The notes below the pieces were generated by a model that saw only the letters and a list, made by a program, of their open reading frames with translations, ran no database searches and had not been told where the DNA came from. 64,000 nucleotides of DNA from the NCBI RefSeq assembly GCF_041821085.1, contig NZ_JBGUAZ010000003.1, positions 1-64,000 of the forward strand, in the 5' to 3' direction. Shown in pieces: positions 51,328-60,233 of this stretch. The DNA comes from Natrinema sp. HArc-T2. Lineage in GTDB: Archaea; Halobacteriota; Halobacteria; Halobacteriales; Natrialbaceae. Position 1 is the first letter of the stretch; each line of letters opens with the position of its first letter. The position numbers were made by a program, and so were the translations under genes.

Positions 51328-51338
51328 CTTTATAAAAG
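51328..51338 (-). promoter_or_regulatory. TATA-like box of the 51306 gene
   Basis: CTTTTATAAAG on the minus strand is centred 27 nt before the ATG, so the message would be leaderless. Confidence 0.6.
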
Positions 51339-51370
51339 AGAGTGTTTTCGAGATATCTTGGCTTGATAAA

Positions 51371-51380
51371 GGCTAAAAGT
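51371..51380 (+). promoter_or_regulatory. TATA-like box of the 51405 gene
   Basis: GGCTAAAAGT is centred about 29 nt before the ATG at 51405. Together with the divergent box it forms a compact two-way promoter of about 100 bp. Confidence 0.5.
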
Positions 51381-51404
51381 TTGCCGCCAGTACTCTAGAC
51401 CAAG

Positions 51405-51818
51405 ATGGCGACAAATCAACCGAGTGCGATTGGTGGGAAGAATCCGGAAGATCCGGAAGACCTGCTACCAGAGGATAGTATTCTCAGTCTCGACGAATAT
51501 CTTGAGATGCATGCTGCCGTCGGACACCGTACTCGATATGAAATCCTCTACCGGCTTGTCCACAGTGGAGAGATGAGTCCGAAAGAGCTCGAGGAGGTGA
51601 TTAATGTCGACGATAGTACACTTCACTATCACCTCAACAAACTTGTTGATGTCGGCCTCATTGAGAAGCGCCAGCGTACGGAACGAGGACAAGACGGACT
51701 ATACACGTATTATCGGGCAACTGTGTTCGGAGAAGTCACACTCTCTGAAGGTGTCGACGAGCTGATCCGCGGCGAGCAGGAGTTCGAAGAAATGTATGAC
51801 AGCACGATAAATAGTTGA
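51405..51818 (+). CDS. ArsR-like winged-helix transcriptional regulator
   Basis: A 137-residue protein. After a polar N-terminus comes LDEYLEMHAAVGHRTRYEIL, YRLVHSGEMSPKELEEVINV, the recognition helix DDSTLHYHLNKLVDVGLIEK and a wing with GLYTYYRATVFGEVTLSEGV. HRTRYEILYRL and STLHYHLNKL are the normal ArsR-type haloarchaeal helix-turn-helix. There is no metal-binding ELCVCDL-type motif. It lies divergent from the nucleotide-fold protein and may control it. An IS6 copy follows about 150 bp downstream. Confidence 0.87.
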   Translation: MATNQPSAIGGKNPEDPEDLLPEDSILSLDEYLEMHAAVGHRTRYEILYRLVHSGEMSPKELEEVINVDDSTLHYHLNKLVDVGLIEKRQRTERGQDGLYTYYRATVFGEVTLSEGVDELIRGEQEFEEMYDSTINS

Positions 51819-51970
51819 TGAGTGCTGTCAGAAAACCAGTTTCGATGTGTGAACCGCCTCGGGGTCAAGCCCTGGGGCACTCGACCTGCTTTTTCTGTAG
51901 AGGTCAATCTTCCTGCTCCTGTGAACTATTTTCGGCGTCTTTCTGCACCTCGCGAGAGATTTGCTTGCGG

Positions 51971-52713
51971 GGCACTGTCTAGATGAGAGTTTGAGGAACG
52001 AGCAGGTAGTGGCAAGAAGTGTCCATGCAACTTGCCAACCTGCTCAGAGAGAGCTTAGACGTGGATTGTGATGAGGTTTGGGAGAACGAGCGCACACCGA
52101 CACCCGTCAGGGTGTTCGGGGTGCGCCTGCATTCGATGGGGTTGTCGGTGCGGGAAGTCGTCGCTGTGCTGGACTTACTTGGCGTCGATCGGTCTCATGG
52201 AGCAGTCTGGAACTGGACGCACGATCTTGCGGAGAGCCAGGCGGACCCGCCGGCGGCAGCGCCGTCGCGGGTCGCCGTCGATGAGAAACAGATCGAGGTC
52301 GATGGCAAAAAGAAATGGCTGTACGCGGCGATCGATACGGAGTCGAAGCTCTTGCTCGAAATCGACGTATACAGCCGCCGCGGGACCGATCCCGCGGCGG
52401 CATTTTTGCGTCGGCTAACCGAGAAACACGACGTGTCAGACACTGAGTTTCTGGTTGATGGCGGTGGCTATCTGACTGCTCTCTTTCGCCACGATCTGAG
52501 CGGTCAGCTCAACTACACAGACCGGAACCACATCGAAAAATGGTTCCAGACTGTGTCGATGCGAATCGACCGCTTTCACTCGTTTTGGCGGGGCAGTCCA
52601 GCCAGTGCACGTCGCTGGCTCAGACGGTTTAGACACCACTACAACCACGATCGGCCGAATCAAGCACTCGATGGCCGAACGCCAGCCCAGGAGGTGCTGA
52701 ACTAGACAGTGCC
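51971..52713 (+). mobile_element. IS6-family insertion sequence, copy 2, complete ends
   Basis: 743 bp with 12-bp perfect terminal inverted repeats: GGCACTGTCTAG (51971-51982) and CTAGACAGTGCC (52702-52713). The flanks GCTTGCGG and GAAGCACA do not match, so no 8-bp target duplication remains. That is common after IS6-mediated rearrangement or recombination between copies. It has the same orientation as copy 1 at 22295. Confidence 0.92.
52019..52705 (+). CDS. IS6-family transposase, copy 2
   Basis: A 228-residue DDE transposase with a GTG start, the same domain layout as copy 1: a helix-turn-helix start with SVREVVAVLDLLGVDRSHGA, SRVAVDEKQIEVDGKKKWLY, LVDGGGYLTALF, HRIDRFHSFW-type sequence and RRFRHHYNHDRPNQALDGR. 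The more usual residues at several places where copy 1 deviates, such as Arg at 45, and its complete ends suggest that this is the active form. Confidence 0.94.
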   Translation: MSMQLANLLRESLDVDCDEVWENERTPTPVRVFGVRLHSMGLSVREVVAVLDLLGVDRSHGAVWNWTHDLAESQADPPAAAPSRVAVDEKQIEVDGKKKWLYAAIDTESKLLLEIDVYSRRGTDPAAAFLRRLTEKHDVSDTEFLVDGGGYLTALFRHDLSGQLNYTDRNHIEKWFQTVSMRIDRFHSFWRGSPASARRWLRRFRHHYNHDRPNQALDGRTPAQEVLN

Positions 52714-52714
52714 G

Positions 52715-52792
52715 AAGCACACGAAATGTACTCTCTAGCACCTAACCTACTAGTCTCCTTCCCTGTCTGAAAGCACACGAAATGTACTCTCT
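52715..52792 (+). repeat. 22-bp direct repeat pair, 56 bp apart
   Basis: A perfect 22-bp sequence starting AAGCACACGAAATGTA occurs at 52715-52736 and 52771-52792. A partial third piece, CTCTAGCACCT, is near 52827, matching the sequence after the first copy. The repeats begin two bases after the IS6 end and precede the coupling-ATPase gene. Confidence 0.8.
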
Positions 52793-52907
52793 CACTGCAG
52801 CGTGAAGCAATATTCAGTGATACACTCTAGCACCTCGAGCGTCAACCTGCTTCTTTCCCTCCTTTAGACTATCGACTACAAAGACAGTTCACTCACCCCT
52901 AACACGC

Positions 52908-52917
52908 GTTTATATAG
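52908..52917 (+). promoter_or_regulatory. TATA-like box before the coupling ATPase
   Basis: GTTTATATAG lies about 100 nt before the ATG at 53015, giving a leader of about 75 nt. The direct repeats just upstream could be operator sites. Confidence 0.45.
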
Positions 52918-53014
52918 GTCGAAGTTATTCTCCGGGTATTGAGAGTCACAGTATCAGAAGCGTTCTCGAATACAGTATCTGAGCGCTGGCTGCATCTAAC
53001 TCTCTTTCTAACCA

Positions 53015-56000
53015 ATGGCGACAGAGAAAGACACCACGCCGACTACTGGAGAGACGACTGCACCATCCCAAAACTCGAGTCCGATTCCTGACGGAGACGA
53101 TCCCAGCGACGCGAGTACCCAGTCACACATCACAGACGTAGATCCCACGACGCCTACACCCACATCCCTCGAGTCACGAACGTATATCGAAATCCGGCCA
53201 TCGACAAAGCCACTCAACAGTGCAGCTGTCTCACAGGCAACGACAATTCTCTACGAGGGCCTCTACAACCTCTCAAACTCGAACACTTGGCCGTCCCTTC
53301 GAAAGAGAACCCAGCAACCGCTCATAGAGTGGCTGCTCGTTGCTGACGGCCAACCGGATACAAGCATCCGGTACCTTGTCGGGACGACACACGACGAATT
53401 CATCGACGAACTCGAGGCGATCCTTCGGACGGCGTTTCCAAATACGTACGAACTGACGCAAGTCGACTGGCATCCACGACAACTCCAACCGTCTCACACT
53501 CCCCCCACAGACAACGACGGTTCAACACCAGCCGCCGCTGACACGCCAAGTCAGCCATACGCCGCTGGCATCGAGTATCGCGGTGTAGCGAAAATCCGCC
53601 AGGATTGGCAAACCTCGCTCGCATCGTTCGAGGAACTCACCGACCGCTCTCGAAAGACACAACCAGAGAAACAGAAATCGAATTCCCGTCGTATCCCACT
53701 GGCGACGCTCGTCGAAACACTCTGTGACTCAGCAATCCCCGTCGTGTACCAAGTGACCTGCAGTCCGCTTGGCGATCAACGGGTAGACGCAGAAGGGTAC
53801 CAATACGATCTCGAGCGCGCCCTCGTCACACCAGCCGATCGTCTCCTCAATTTCGTCTTCCCTCGATCGGAAGAGAAACTCGAGCCAGAAAACCTTGCTC
53901 GTCCATATCGTGATCGTCTCACCGAACTCGAAACGCGTGACCTTCGACGGACATTCTGTCTTTCGGCTCGAGCAGTGGCGCTCACAGATGACACGAACTC
54001 ACAACAAGCCGAGACAGTCGCTCGAAGACTCACAAACGTGTTCGGCCATCTCAGTGGTTCTTTTCATTCGATCCGCGGACACCTCCTCACGGATGCTGAC
54101 CTCCACGTAGGCTCACGTCCACCTGCAAGTCAACTCTTCGAGGACATCTGTCAACGACCCTATCCCGAACCAACATACGAAACGCTCGAAAGCCGTCTCC
54201 CATGGAAGCCACACGTGAGCGCGGGGATCGTCGTCGCACCAGACGAACTCCCAGGGTTCTGTCTGATCGACGGCGTTGGCCTCACATCATCCGGCCAACG
54301 AGCACTCGGGGCTCGACAATCCGAACGAACCGGCCTTTCTCTGCCATCTCCGGATCACCTCGCACAGTACACGGGAACCGGACAGACGCTCTGCATGCCG
54401 CTGACTGATGACCGCCAACCCTACCAAAACCCGTTCGTTCTTCCACCAACACTTCAGGATAGACATCTCTTCGTCATCGGCGATACAGGCTCCGGAAAAT
54501 CCGTCCTCACGACTGGTGCAATGCTGTCGAACGTCGAGGCCACAGACGGCCCTGAGATCCTCTTCGATTACAAGGGAGGGGGAACCGCCGAGGAGTACCT
54601 CCAAGCCCACTATACAGCACACGATGGCCTCGAGGACGTCAGCTACTTCGACCTCACCGAAATACTTCCTGCGCTGTCGATTTTCGACATCAAGCCGCTA
54701 CTCGATGCCGGGCTTTCACGAGAAGAAGCACGCTCGAGAATCGCAGGCCATTACGAAGAGATCCTCGCGGGGCTAATGGGCGAAGAACAGTACTATGGAG
54801 CGACGGAATCGACAAAGGCGATTCGCAATCACCTTCGAGCGTTGTACGATCCGATTCACGGTTCGGATGCGATTTCACACAAAGATCTCTACCGGGCGCT
54901 CCAGCGTACACTGAGCGATCAAACACCGCCACCGACTTCGGATGAACGACTCACCGAGTATTTCGCTGGATTGCTCGAGCGCGATCGAGACGTCTTCAAC
55001 ATGGTTCTCGGCGGCGCCGTGGCTCGAGTCGAACTCATCGCGACCGATGATCGACTTGCACCACTGTTCGATCACGTCCATCGTGCTCCTACAGATGAAG
55101 ACGACACTGAGAGTGACGAAACAGAACCCCACTTCGATTTCACAGACGTCATCGACGACGATACGGTCGTCATCTTCGATTTCGGCGGGATGGAAGAGCG
55201 GATTAAACATGCACTTACGCTCGTCTTGCTCTCGAATCTGTGGATCGCGCTGAAAGCCCGTTCAGGAACCTCTCAAACGCAACAACAGCCACCTCGAGTC
55301 AATTTGTACCTCGAGGAGGCGAAAGACATCGCCGCGACGCAACTGGTCGATACCCTCCTCTCACAAGGGAGATCGTTTGGCCTCTCCCTCATGCTCGGTG
55401 TTCAATTCCCCGGCCAACTCGACTCTCCAGATCCGTCGAATCACACCTACGAAGAAGCGCTCAACGAGATCGGAACGTTCGTCGTCGGCAACGTCAGCAT
55501 CGAAGACGACCTGGCGAAGGCGCTCGCGACCGACGACGTTCCACCAACGAAGGTTGCCAGGCGGCTTGCAGCAATTCGTCATGGCGAGTGGCTTGTCCGC
55601 CCTGCAGCCACATTTGGCACACCAGCTCCACGACCGTTTCTCGGACGGTCACTGCCCGCTCCCGATGGACACCCCGCAAGTGAGACACCACTTGGCGACG
55701 AGCAGTATCAGGCCTTCAACACAGCATTCGAACTCACCGCACTCGAGACATGGAACGAAGCCGGACTCAAATATGAAAGCAACCATCCAAGCACCGAGAG
55801 CGGATCGAGTGACGAGGACACAGCGGAAGAAGCGTCACTCCGGGTTGACTCACTACTGCCACACACGAAGCGACTCCCCGAGTACGTGAGCTACGACGAA
55901 TCGATACATGCTCTCTGTTGTGGATCATGTGAGAACCGCTACGATCCGACTATCGAAGGAATGAAGCGGTCGATTGAATGCTGTCGTTCACTCACAGACG

Positions 56001-56806
56001 TCGAGCCTGCTGACATCCCTGTCTGTGATATCAATCTCAAGCTCACAGCCGAAGAGCGAGATCTTTCTGAATGGAGTGACCGACAACTGCTCTTCTTACA
56101 AACGGTGTACAACGCACAGCAACTCCGGTATGATACGCTCGAGTATGATCTGCTCCATGACTCGATGATCAGACTGCAGGAGTACGTCGGGATCGAAACC
56201 GACGAGATCGCCCCACTGCTCGAGGCCGACCTCCTTAGACACGATACGGATCACCCACACCGTCTCTACACCGTCTCGTCAGAAGGCCGGTCTACAATTG
56301 GTGAAAGCTATCGCAAAGGCGTCGATTATGGCCATGGAGTCGGTGATCTTGATGAATCCAGTGAACACGTCCTTGGAGTCGAAGTCACCCGGCAGCATCT
56401 CGAGGAGGCGTACGCGGAGGATCCCGAATCGGACGTCACCGAAGTCATTCCGTATTACGAACTCGACGACCAGCATCGACTCGACCTTGCAGGTGTGGAT
56501 GCCGATGGCGAGATTATCGTCACAGCCGAGGTTGAACGTATCAACCACGACACCCGACGCGCGGTGCCCGCCGATTTCGACAAGATGGCTGCTTGTGAAC
56601 CCGAGGCCGCACTCTGGGTCGTCATGAAACAGGCCGATGGCCACAAAATACTCTCTGCGCTCAACGACCCGCTCGAGGGGCCTCCTCGAGTCGAGAAGAC
56701 GTATGCAAAGACCACGCCACCCCAACAATTCCGGATCGACACACCTGGGATGACGGCTGTCTATCCTGCAGAGTGGCTCCGGGATCGCTCGCCGGATCTC
56801 CCGTAG
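53015..56806 (+). CDS. Large coupling-protein-like (VirD4/TraG/HerA) ATPase with possible nuclease-like C-terminus
   Basis: A 1263-residue protein. The first 60 residues are a Ser/Thr/Pro-rich disordered region. Residues about 65-470 form a haloarchaeal N-domain (AVSQATTILYEGLYNLSNSN). The motor has a Walker A GDTGSGKS at 489-496 (LFVIGDTGSGKSVLTTG), FDYKGGGTAEEYL, DDDTVVIFDFGGMEERI for Walker B, VNLYLEEAKDIAATQLVDTL and LSQGRSFGLSLMLGVQFPGQ. After residue 960 come a cysteine motif (ALCCGSCENRYD) and, near 1157-1174, LDLAGVDADGEIIVTAEVE, which recalls a PD-(D/E)xK core. Coupling proteins bring DNA to the transfer channel. It is alone in its operon, 3.3 kb from the VirB-like genes. Confidence 0.83.
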   Translation: MATEKDTTPTTGETTAPSQNSSPIPDGDDPSDASTQSHITDVDPTTPTPTSLESRTYIEIRPSTKPLNSAAVSQATTILYEGLYNLSNSNTWPSLRKRTQQPLIEWLLVADGQPDTSIRYLVGTTHDEFIDELEAILRTAFPNTYELTQVDWHPRQLQPSHTPPTDNDGSTPAAADTPSQPYAAGIEYRGVAKIRQDWQTSLASFEELTDRSRKTQPEKQKSNSRRIPLATLVETLCDSAIPVVYQVTCSPLGDQRVDAEGYQYDLERALVTPADRLLNFVFPRSEEKLEPENLARPYRDRLTELETRDLRRTFCLSARAVALTDDTNSQQAETVARRLTNVFGHLSGSFHSIRGHLLTDADLHVGSRPPASQLFEDICQRPYPEPTYETLESRLPWKPHVSAGIVVAPDELPGFCLIDGVGLTSSGQRALGARQSERTGLSLPSPDHLAQYTGTGQTLCMPLTDDRQPYQNPFVLPPTLQDRHLFVIGDTGSGKSVLTTGAMLSNVEATDGPEILFDYKGGGTAEEYLQAHYTAHDGLEDVSYFDLTEILPALSIFDIKPLLDAGLSREEARSRIAGHYEEILAGLMGEEQYYGATESTKAIRNHLRALYDPIHGSDAISHKDLYRALQRTLSDQTPPPTSDERLTEYFAGLLERDRDVFNMVLGGAVARVELIATDDRLAPLFDHVHRAPTDEDDTESDETEPHFDFTDVIDDDTVVIFDFGGMEERIKHALTLVLLSNLWIALKARSGTSQTQQQPPRVNLYLEEAKDIAATQLVDTLLSQGRSFGLSLMLGVQFPGQLDSPDPSNHTYEEALNEIGTFVVGNVSIEDDLAKALATDDVPPTKVARRLAAIRHGEWLVRPAATFGTPAPRPFLGRSLPAPDGHPASETPLGDEQYQAFNTAFELTALETWNEAGLKYESNHPSTESGSSDEDTAEEASLRVDSLLPHTKRLPEYVSYDESIHALCCGSCENRYDPTIEGMKRSIECCRSLTDVEPADIPVCDINLKLTAEERDLSEWSDRQLLFLQTVYNAQQLRYDTLEYDLLHDSMIRLQEYVGIETDEIAPLLEADLLRHDTDHPHRLYTVSSEGRSTIGESYRKGVDYGHGVGDLDESSEHVLGVEVTRQHLEEAYAEDPESDVTEVIPYYELDDQHRLDLAGVDADGEIIVTAEVERINHDTRRAVPADFDKMAACEPEAALWVVMKQADGHKILSALNDPLEGPPRVEKTYAKTTPPQQFRIDTPGMTAVYPAEWLRDRSPDLP

Positions 56807-57518
56807 CTTACTGGGCAGGGAGAGGAGCTCTCCTTCTGTGGCGTCTCTCTCCGAGTGCGGATTGTATTCTCGTTTCTTACAGAATTCCGTGTCTGTTCTG
56901 CTCTCGACCCGCTCTGTTCATGTCACAGGAAAACGATCCAATCGTCATAATCGTCTCTGCCCTCCGCAAGTGTTGCTGTGGGGGTTTCTCGAGTGAGAAC
57001 CTAGGACGGGGGATTGCTCGAGCAGTGGATTGGCTGTTGAGATAGTAGCTCGCACAAATCGGGCTCTCTTGCTCGGGTCAGGATTGGAATCGGCTAATGG
57101 CGGTACAGACTCACACTCCAATCGCATGAAAATCGGTCGAATAGGCCACCTCCTCGGGATTCCTTGTCTGGTTTTTCTCGAGACGCTGTACGTATTGGGG
57201 ACTGCAGTCGCTTGATGAGTGAGGGCACTCCCACTGACTTCTCGAGTGGATGGTGGACATCGGCAGTTCAAACCGATAGACGGGAGCCGGTTATGAGGCT
57301 TCAGCCATTCCGTATCGGTCACATTTGCTAGCGCGAATATGCTTCTGGGATGCCCGCTTTGCTTCACGACACCTGTTTCAGGGAGTCTACTCGAGTTGGG
57401 AAGTCTCTCGAGTCCGTTTTTCTTTCTTCCTAGGATTCCGTTCTATTGCCGCACAACACCACCTTGCGGTGGCTAGAGCTGATTATGATGATCGGTGGGT
57501 GGCGTGCTCAACAATCAG
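56807..57518. other. 700-bp region without a recognised gene
   Basis: Short open frames exist on both strands but none has convincing codon use, motif or promoter. CTCGAG-containing stretches are frequent. It may hold the right border of the mobile region, since normal metabolic genes follow. No tRNA, integrase or repeat was recognised that would mark an attachment site. Confidence 0.4.
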
Positions 57519-58346
57519 TCACACGACGATAGAGATGACCCCACCGCCGACGATCGCCAGTCCACCGAGGCCGAAACAGACGACCCAGAACGGTATGCGA
57601 TCGACGATCCGCATGAGAGCATCGATGGTGAGATAGCCGACGAAGGAACTGACTCCAAGTGCCGCCAGCGCAGGCACTGGCTCGATACCGGGAAGACCAC
57701 CGGCACCCGTAATAGTGAGAGCAGCAGCACCGAGACTGGCAGGAATCGACAACAGAAAGGAGAGACGAAACGCTGCTGGCGGATCGTAGCTCCGGAACAA
57801 CAGTGCGCTCGTCGTGATACCGGACCGTGATATTCCTGGAAGAATTGCGACGCCCTGGACAGCCCCGACCAGAACCGAGTCTGGCAGCGTCGGCGCATCG
57901 CGGATCCCCATCGATATCGACTCCGAGGCGAGTTGAAGCCCCCCTGTGAGCACCAGGAGGACACCGATAGCCGTGATGAAGACGCCTCCAGTGAGTTGGC
58001 CGACAAAGTCGACTGCGTATACGTACAGTGGGATCCCCACGACGCCGGTCATCAGCGTGGCAACGACGACGTACGACGCGATGGCGTTCTCCCCAGTGTA
58101 CGCGCTGTCAGGCCGCCAGCCGGGCACTGCGAGGATAGCCGTCGCAATATCATCGCGATAGTAGACCGCCGCCGAGAGCGTCGTACCGACCTGCAAGAAC
58201 AGCGCCAGTTGCACCGCAACTGCAGGGTCGGTTCCCGCGATCGTCAGGAACAGCGCAAGGTTGCCCTGACTCGAGACGGGCAACCACTCGACGATTCCCT
58301 GGACGATCCCAGCGAGGATTGCGACAATAAGGTCGACTCTGCTCAC
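57519..58346 (-). CDS. uppP: Undecaprenyl-diphosphatase-like phosphatase (UppP/BacA family)
   Basis: A 275-residue membrane enzyme with about eight helices that removes a phosphate from polyprenyl diphosphate, recycling the lipid carrier used in glycan assembly. The first motif is GIVQGIVEWLPVSSQGNLAL (residues 13-32), with Glu and Ser-Ser as in the family. The second is LPGISRSGITTSALLFR, with the catalytic Arg and Ser. In archaea the substrate would be dolichyl-type diphosphate. The start is GTG, and ACTTAAAG at 58371-58378 (minus: TTTAAGT) fits a leaderless message. It probably serves the glycan genes on both sides. Confidence 0.92.
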   Translation of the reverse strand: MSRVDLIVAILAGIVQGIVEWLPVSSQGNLALFLTIAGTDPAVAVQLALFLQVGTTLSAAVYYRDDIATAILAVPGWRPDSAYTGENAIASYVVVATLMTGVVGIPLYVYAVDFVGQLTGGVFITAIGVLLVLTGGLQLASESISMGIRDAPTLPDSVLVGAVQGVAILPGISRSGITTSALLFRSYDPPAAFRLSFLLSIPASLGAAALTITGAGGLPGIEPVPALAALGVSSFVGYLTIDALMRIVDRIPFWVVCFGLGGLAIVGGGVISIVV

Positions 58347-58370
58347 TGATGAGGATGTGACAGTACGACT

Positions 58371-58380
58371 ACTTAAAGGA
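58371..58380 (-). promoter_or_regulatory. TATA-like box of uppP
   Basis: TCCTTTAAGT on the minus strand, centred about 28 nt before the GTG at 58346. Confidence 0.5.
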
Positions 58381-58428
58381 ATCCGATTCCAGTCAGTGAT
58401 CGAGCGGGGAAGACGAATCGTGCCTGGG

Positions 58429-60231
58429 TCATTCGACCGTCACGCTCTTGGCCAGGTTACGCGGTTTATCGATTGATCGACCGAGTAAGTTCGCAACCCA
58501 GTAGGCGACCAATTGTAACTGAACGTTCGCGAGTACGGACCCACTGAGATTGCTGACTGCGGGAATCTCGAGAACGTGGTCGGCGTACCGTGTCACGTCA
58601 GACTCGCCGTCGGTGATCGCCACGACGGGCGCATCGCGAGCCTCGACTTCTTTGACGTTCCCGATGGTCTTTCGGGCAGTCTCATCGTCTCCAGTGACAA
58701 CCGCGAACACTGGCGTATCCTTGGTCACGAGCGCGAGTGGCCCGTGTTTCAACTCGCCGGCTGCAAACCCTTCCGCATGCCGATAGGTTATTTCTTTCAT
58801 CTTCAGCGCCCCCTCAAGTGCGACCGGGTAGTGGTACCCACGACCGATGAAGAAGTAGGCGTCAGCGCCGACGTACTCCTCAGCAATTGCCTGTGCGTCT
58901 GTCGTCTCGAGGACGGTCCTAACCTGACCAGGAATATCTCGGAGTGCTTCGAGTTCCTCGCGAGTTGGTCCATCGCCGAGTGTGAATGCCAAGAGGGCAA
59001 GCGCGAGCTGCTGGCTTGCGAAGGTCTTCGTTGCGGCGACGCCGATCTCGGGACCGGCCCTGATATAGAGGGCGTGATCACACTCCCGTGCAGCCGAACT
59101 GGCGACCGTATTGGTCACCGCAAGCGTCGTCGCCCCGGCGCGGGCTGCCTCTCGAAGCGCACGGAGTGTATCTGCTGTTTCACCACTCTGAGTGACACCG
59201 ACGACGAGGGTCTCATCGTCGATAGGGACGCGATCGCTCGCGTACTCGCTGGCGAGAAACGCCTGCGCCCGAACCCCAGCTTCCCGGAGTCGCTCAGCGC
59301 CGAACAGCGCCGCGTGATACGACGTCCCGCAGGCGACGAACTGAATGGGACCCTCGTGGTCGAGGTCAGCAAGATCCTCGAGGTCGACCGTGCCGTCGAG
59401 GTCGTCGATTCGGCCCCGTAGGCATTGCCGCAGAGCTTTCGGCTGCTCGTGGATCTCTTTGAGCATGTAGTGGTCGTAGCCGCTCTTTTCTGCATCTTCG
59501 GGATCCCATGCGACTGTTTCCGTTGGACGGTCGACGGGGTGGCCTTCCGCATCGGAGACGACAGCACCGTCGGCGGTCAGCCGAACGAAATCACCGTCCT
59601 CGAGATAGCAGACGCGGTCCGTGTGTTCGACGAACGCAGGGACATCACTCGCGAGATACGTACCAGCTTCGCCGAGGCCGACGACGAGTGGGGAGTCCTG
59701 TCGGGTCGCATACACCGTCTCGGATCCGTCGAAGACAGCAGCGATTGCGTAACTGCCCTCGAGTTGGTCGATCGCCAGCCGGAATGCCTCCTCGGGGGCC
59801 GCACCGCGGTCGAGATAGTGACCGATCAGCTGCGGGACGACTTCGGTGTCGGTCTCACTTTGGAACGTGACGCCGGAATCAGCGAGATCGTCACGCAGTC
59901 GCTGGTAGTTCTCGATGATGCCGTTGTGGACGACGGCAACGCGGCCTTCCTCGTCGCGGTGTGGGTGTGCGTTCACATCGGATGGTGGGCCATGCGTGCT
60001 CCAGCGCGTGTGCCCGATCCCAGTCAGTGCACCCTCGAGTTCGTCTCTCGGAACCGCACTCTCGAGTGCTGATAGTTCGCCCTCTGTCTTGTGAACTGTT
60101 ATCGACGGCGTCGGCACGGCAAGGCCAGCGGAGTCGTAGCCACGGTACTCGAGACTTGACAGGCCATCAAGGACGACATCGACGGCATCGACACTGTCGG
60201 ACGCCCCAGCGTACCCGACGATTCCACACAT
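58429..60231 (-). CDS. glmS: Glutamine-fructose-6-phosphate aminotransferase (isomerizing)
   Basis: A 600-residue cytosolic enzyme that makes glucosamine-6-phosphate from fructose-6-phosphate and glutamine, the entry step to amino sugars. The start is set at the ATG at 60231 because the protein must begin MCGIVGYAG, with Cys as the N-terminal nucleophile; an upstream GTG at 60237 would bury it. The glutaminase domain has EYRGYDSAGLAV and IGHTRWSTHGPPSDVNAHPH. Two SIS domains follow (FVACGTSYHAALFGAERLRE; YFFIGRGYHYPVALEGALKM), and DKPRNLAKSVTVE ends it. It overlaps or abuts the GlmU-like gene, first in the operon. Confidence 0.96.
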   Translation of the reverse strand: MCGIVGYAGASDSVDAVDVVLDGLSSLEYRGYDSAGLAVPTPSITVHKTEGELSALESAVPRDELEGALTGIGHTRWSTHGPPSDVNAHPHRDEEGRVAVVHNGIIENYQRLRDDLADSGVTFQSETDTEVVPQLIGHYLDRGAAPEEAFRLAIDQLEGSYAIAAVFDGSETVYATRQDSPLVVGLGEAGTYLASDVPAFVEHTDRVCYLEDGDFVRLTADGAVVSDAEGHPVDRPTETVAWDPEDAEKSGYDHYMLKEIHEQPKALRQCLRGRIDDLDGTVDLEDLADLDHEGPIQFVACGTSYHAALFGAERLREAGVRAQAFLASEYASDRVPIDDETLVVGVTQSGETADTLRALREAARAGATTLAVTNTVASSAARECDHALYIRAGPEIGVAATKTFASQQLALALLAFTLGDGPTREELEALRDIPGQVRTVLETTDAQAIAEEYVGADAYFFIGRGYHYPVALEGALKMKEITYRHAEGFAAGELKHGPLALVTKDTPVFAVVTGDDETARKTIGNVKEVEARDAPVVAITDGESDVTRYADHVLEIPAVSNLSGSVLANVQLQLVAYWVANLLGRSIDKPRNLAKSVTVE

Positions 60232-60233
60232 CG

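Noticed and set aside
22295-52713. Calling the IS6-bracketed DNA a composite transposon
   Set aside because: Neither copy has a target duplication, one end is damaged, and the copies have diverged. The region also includes IS110, a GT2 and an AglB-like gene that look chromosomal.
52715-52792. Direct repeats as a CRISPR array
   Set aside because: Only two full copies of 22 bp occur, with one 34-bp spacer-like gap and no cas genes in the window.
56807-57518. tRNA gene or attachment site at the right border of the mobile region
   Set aside because: No cloverleaf-like sequence or direct repeat with the left side could be found by eye.
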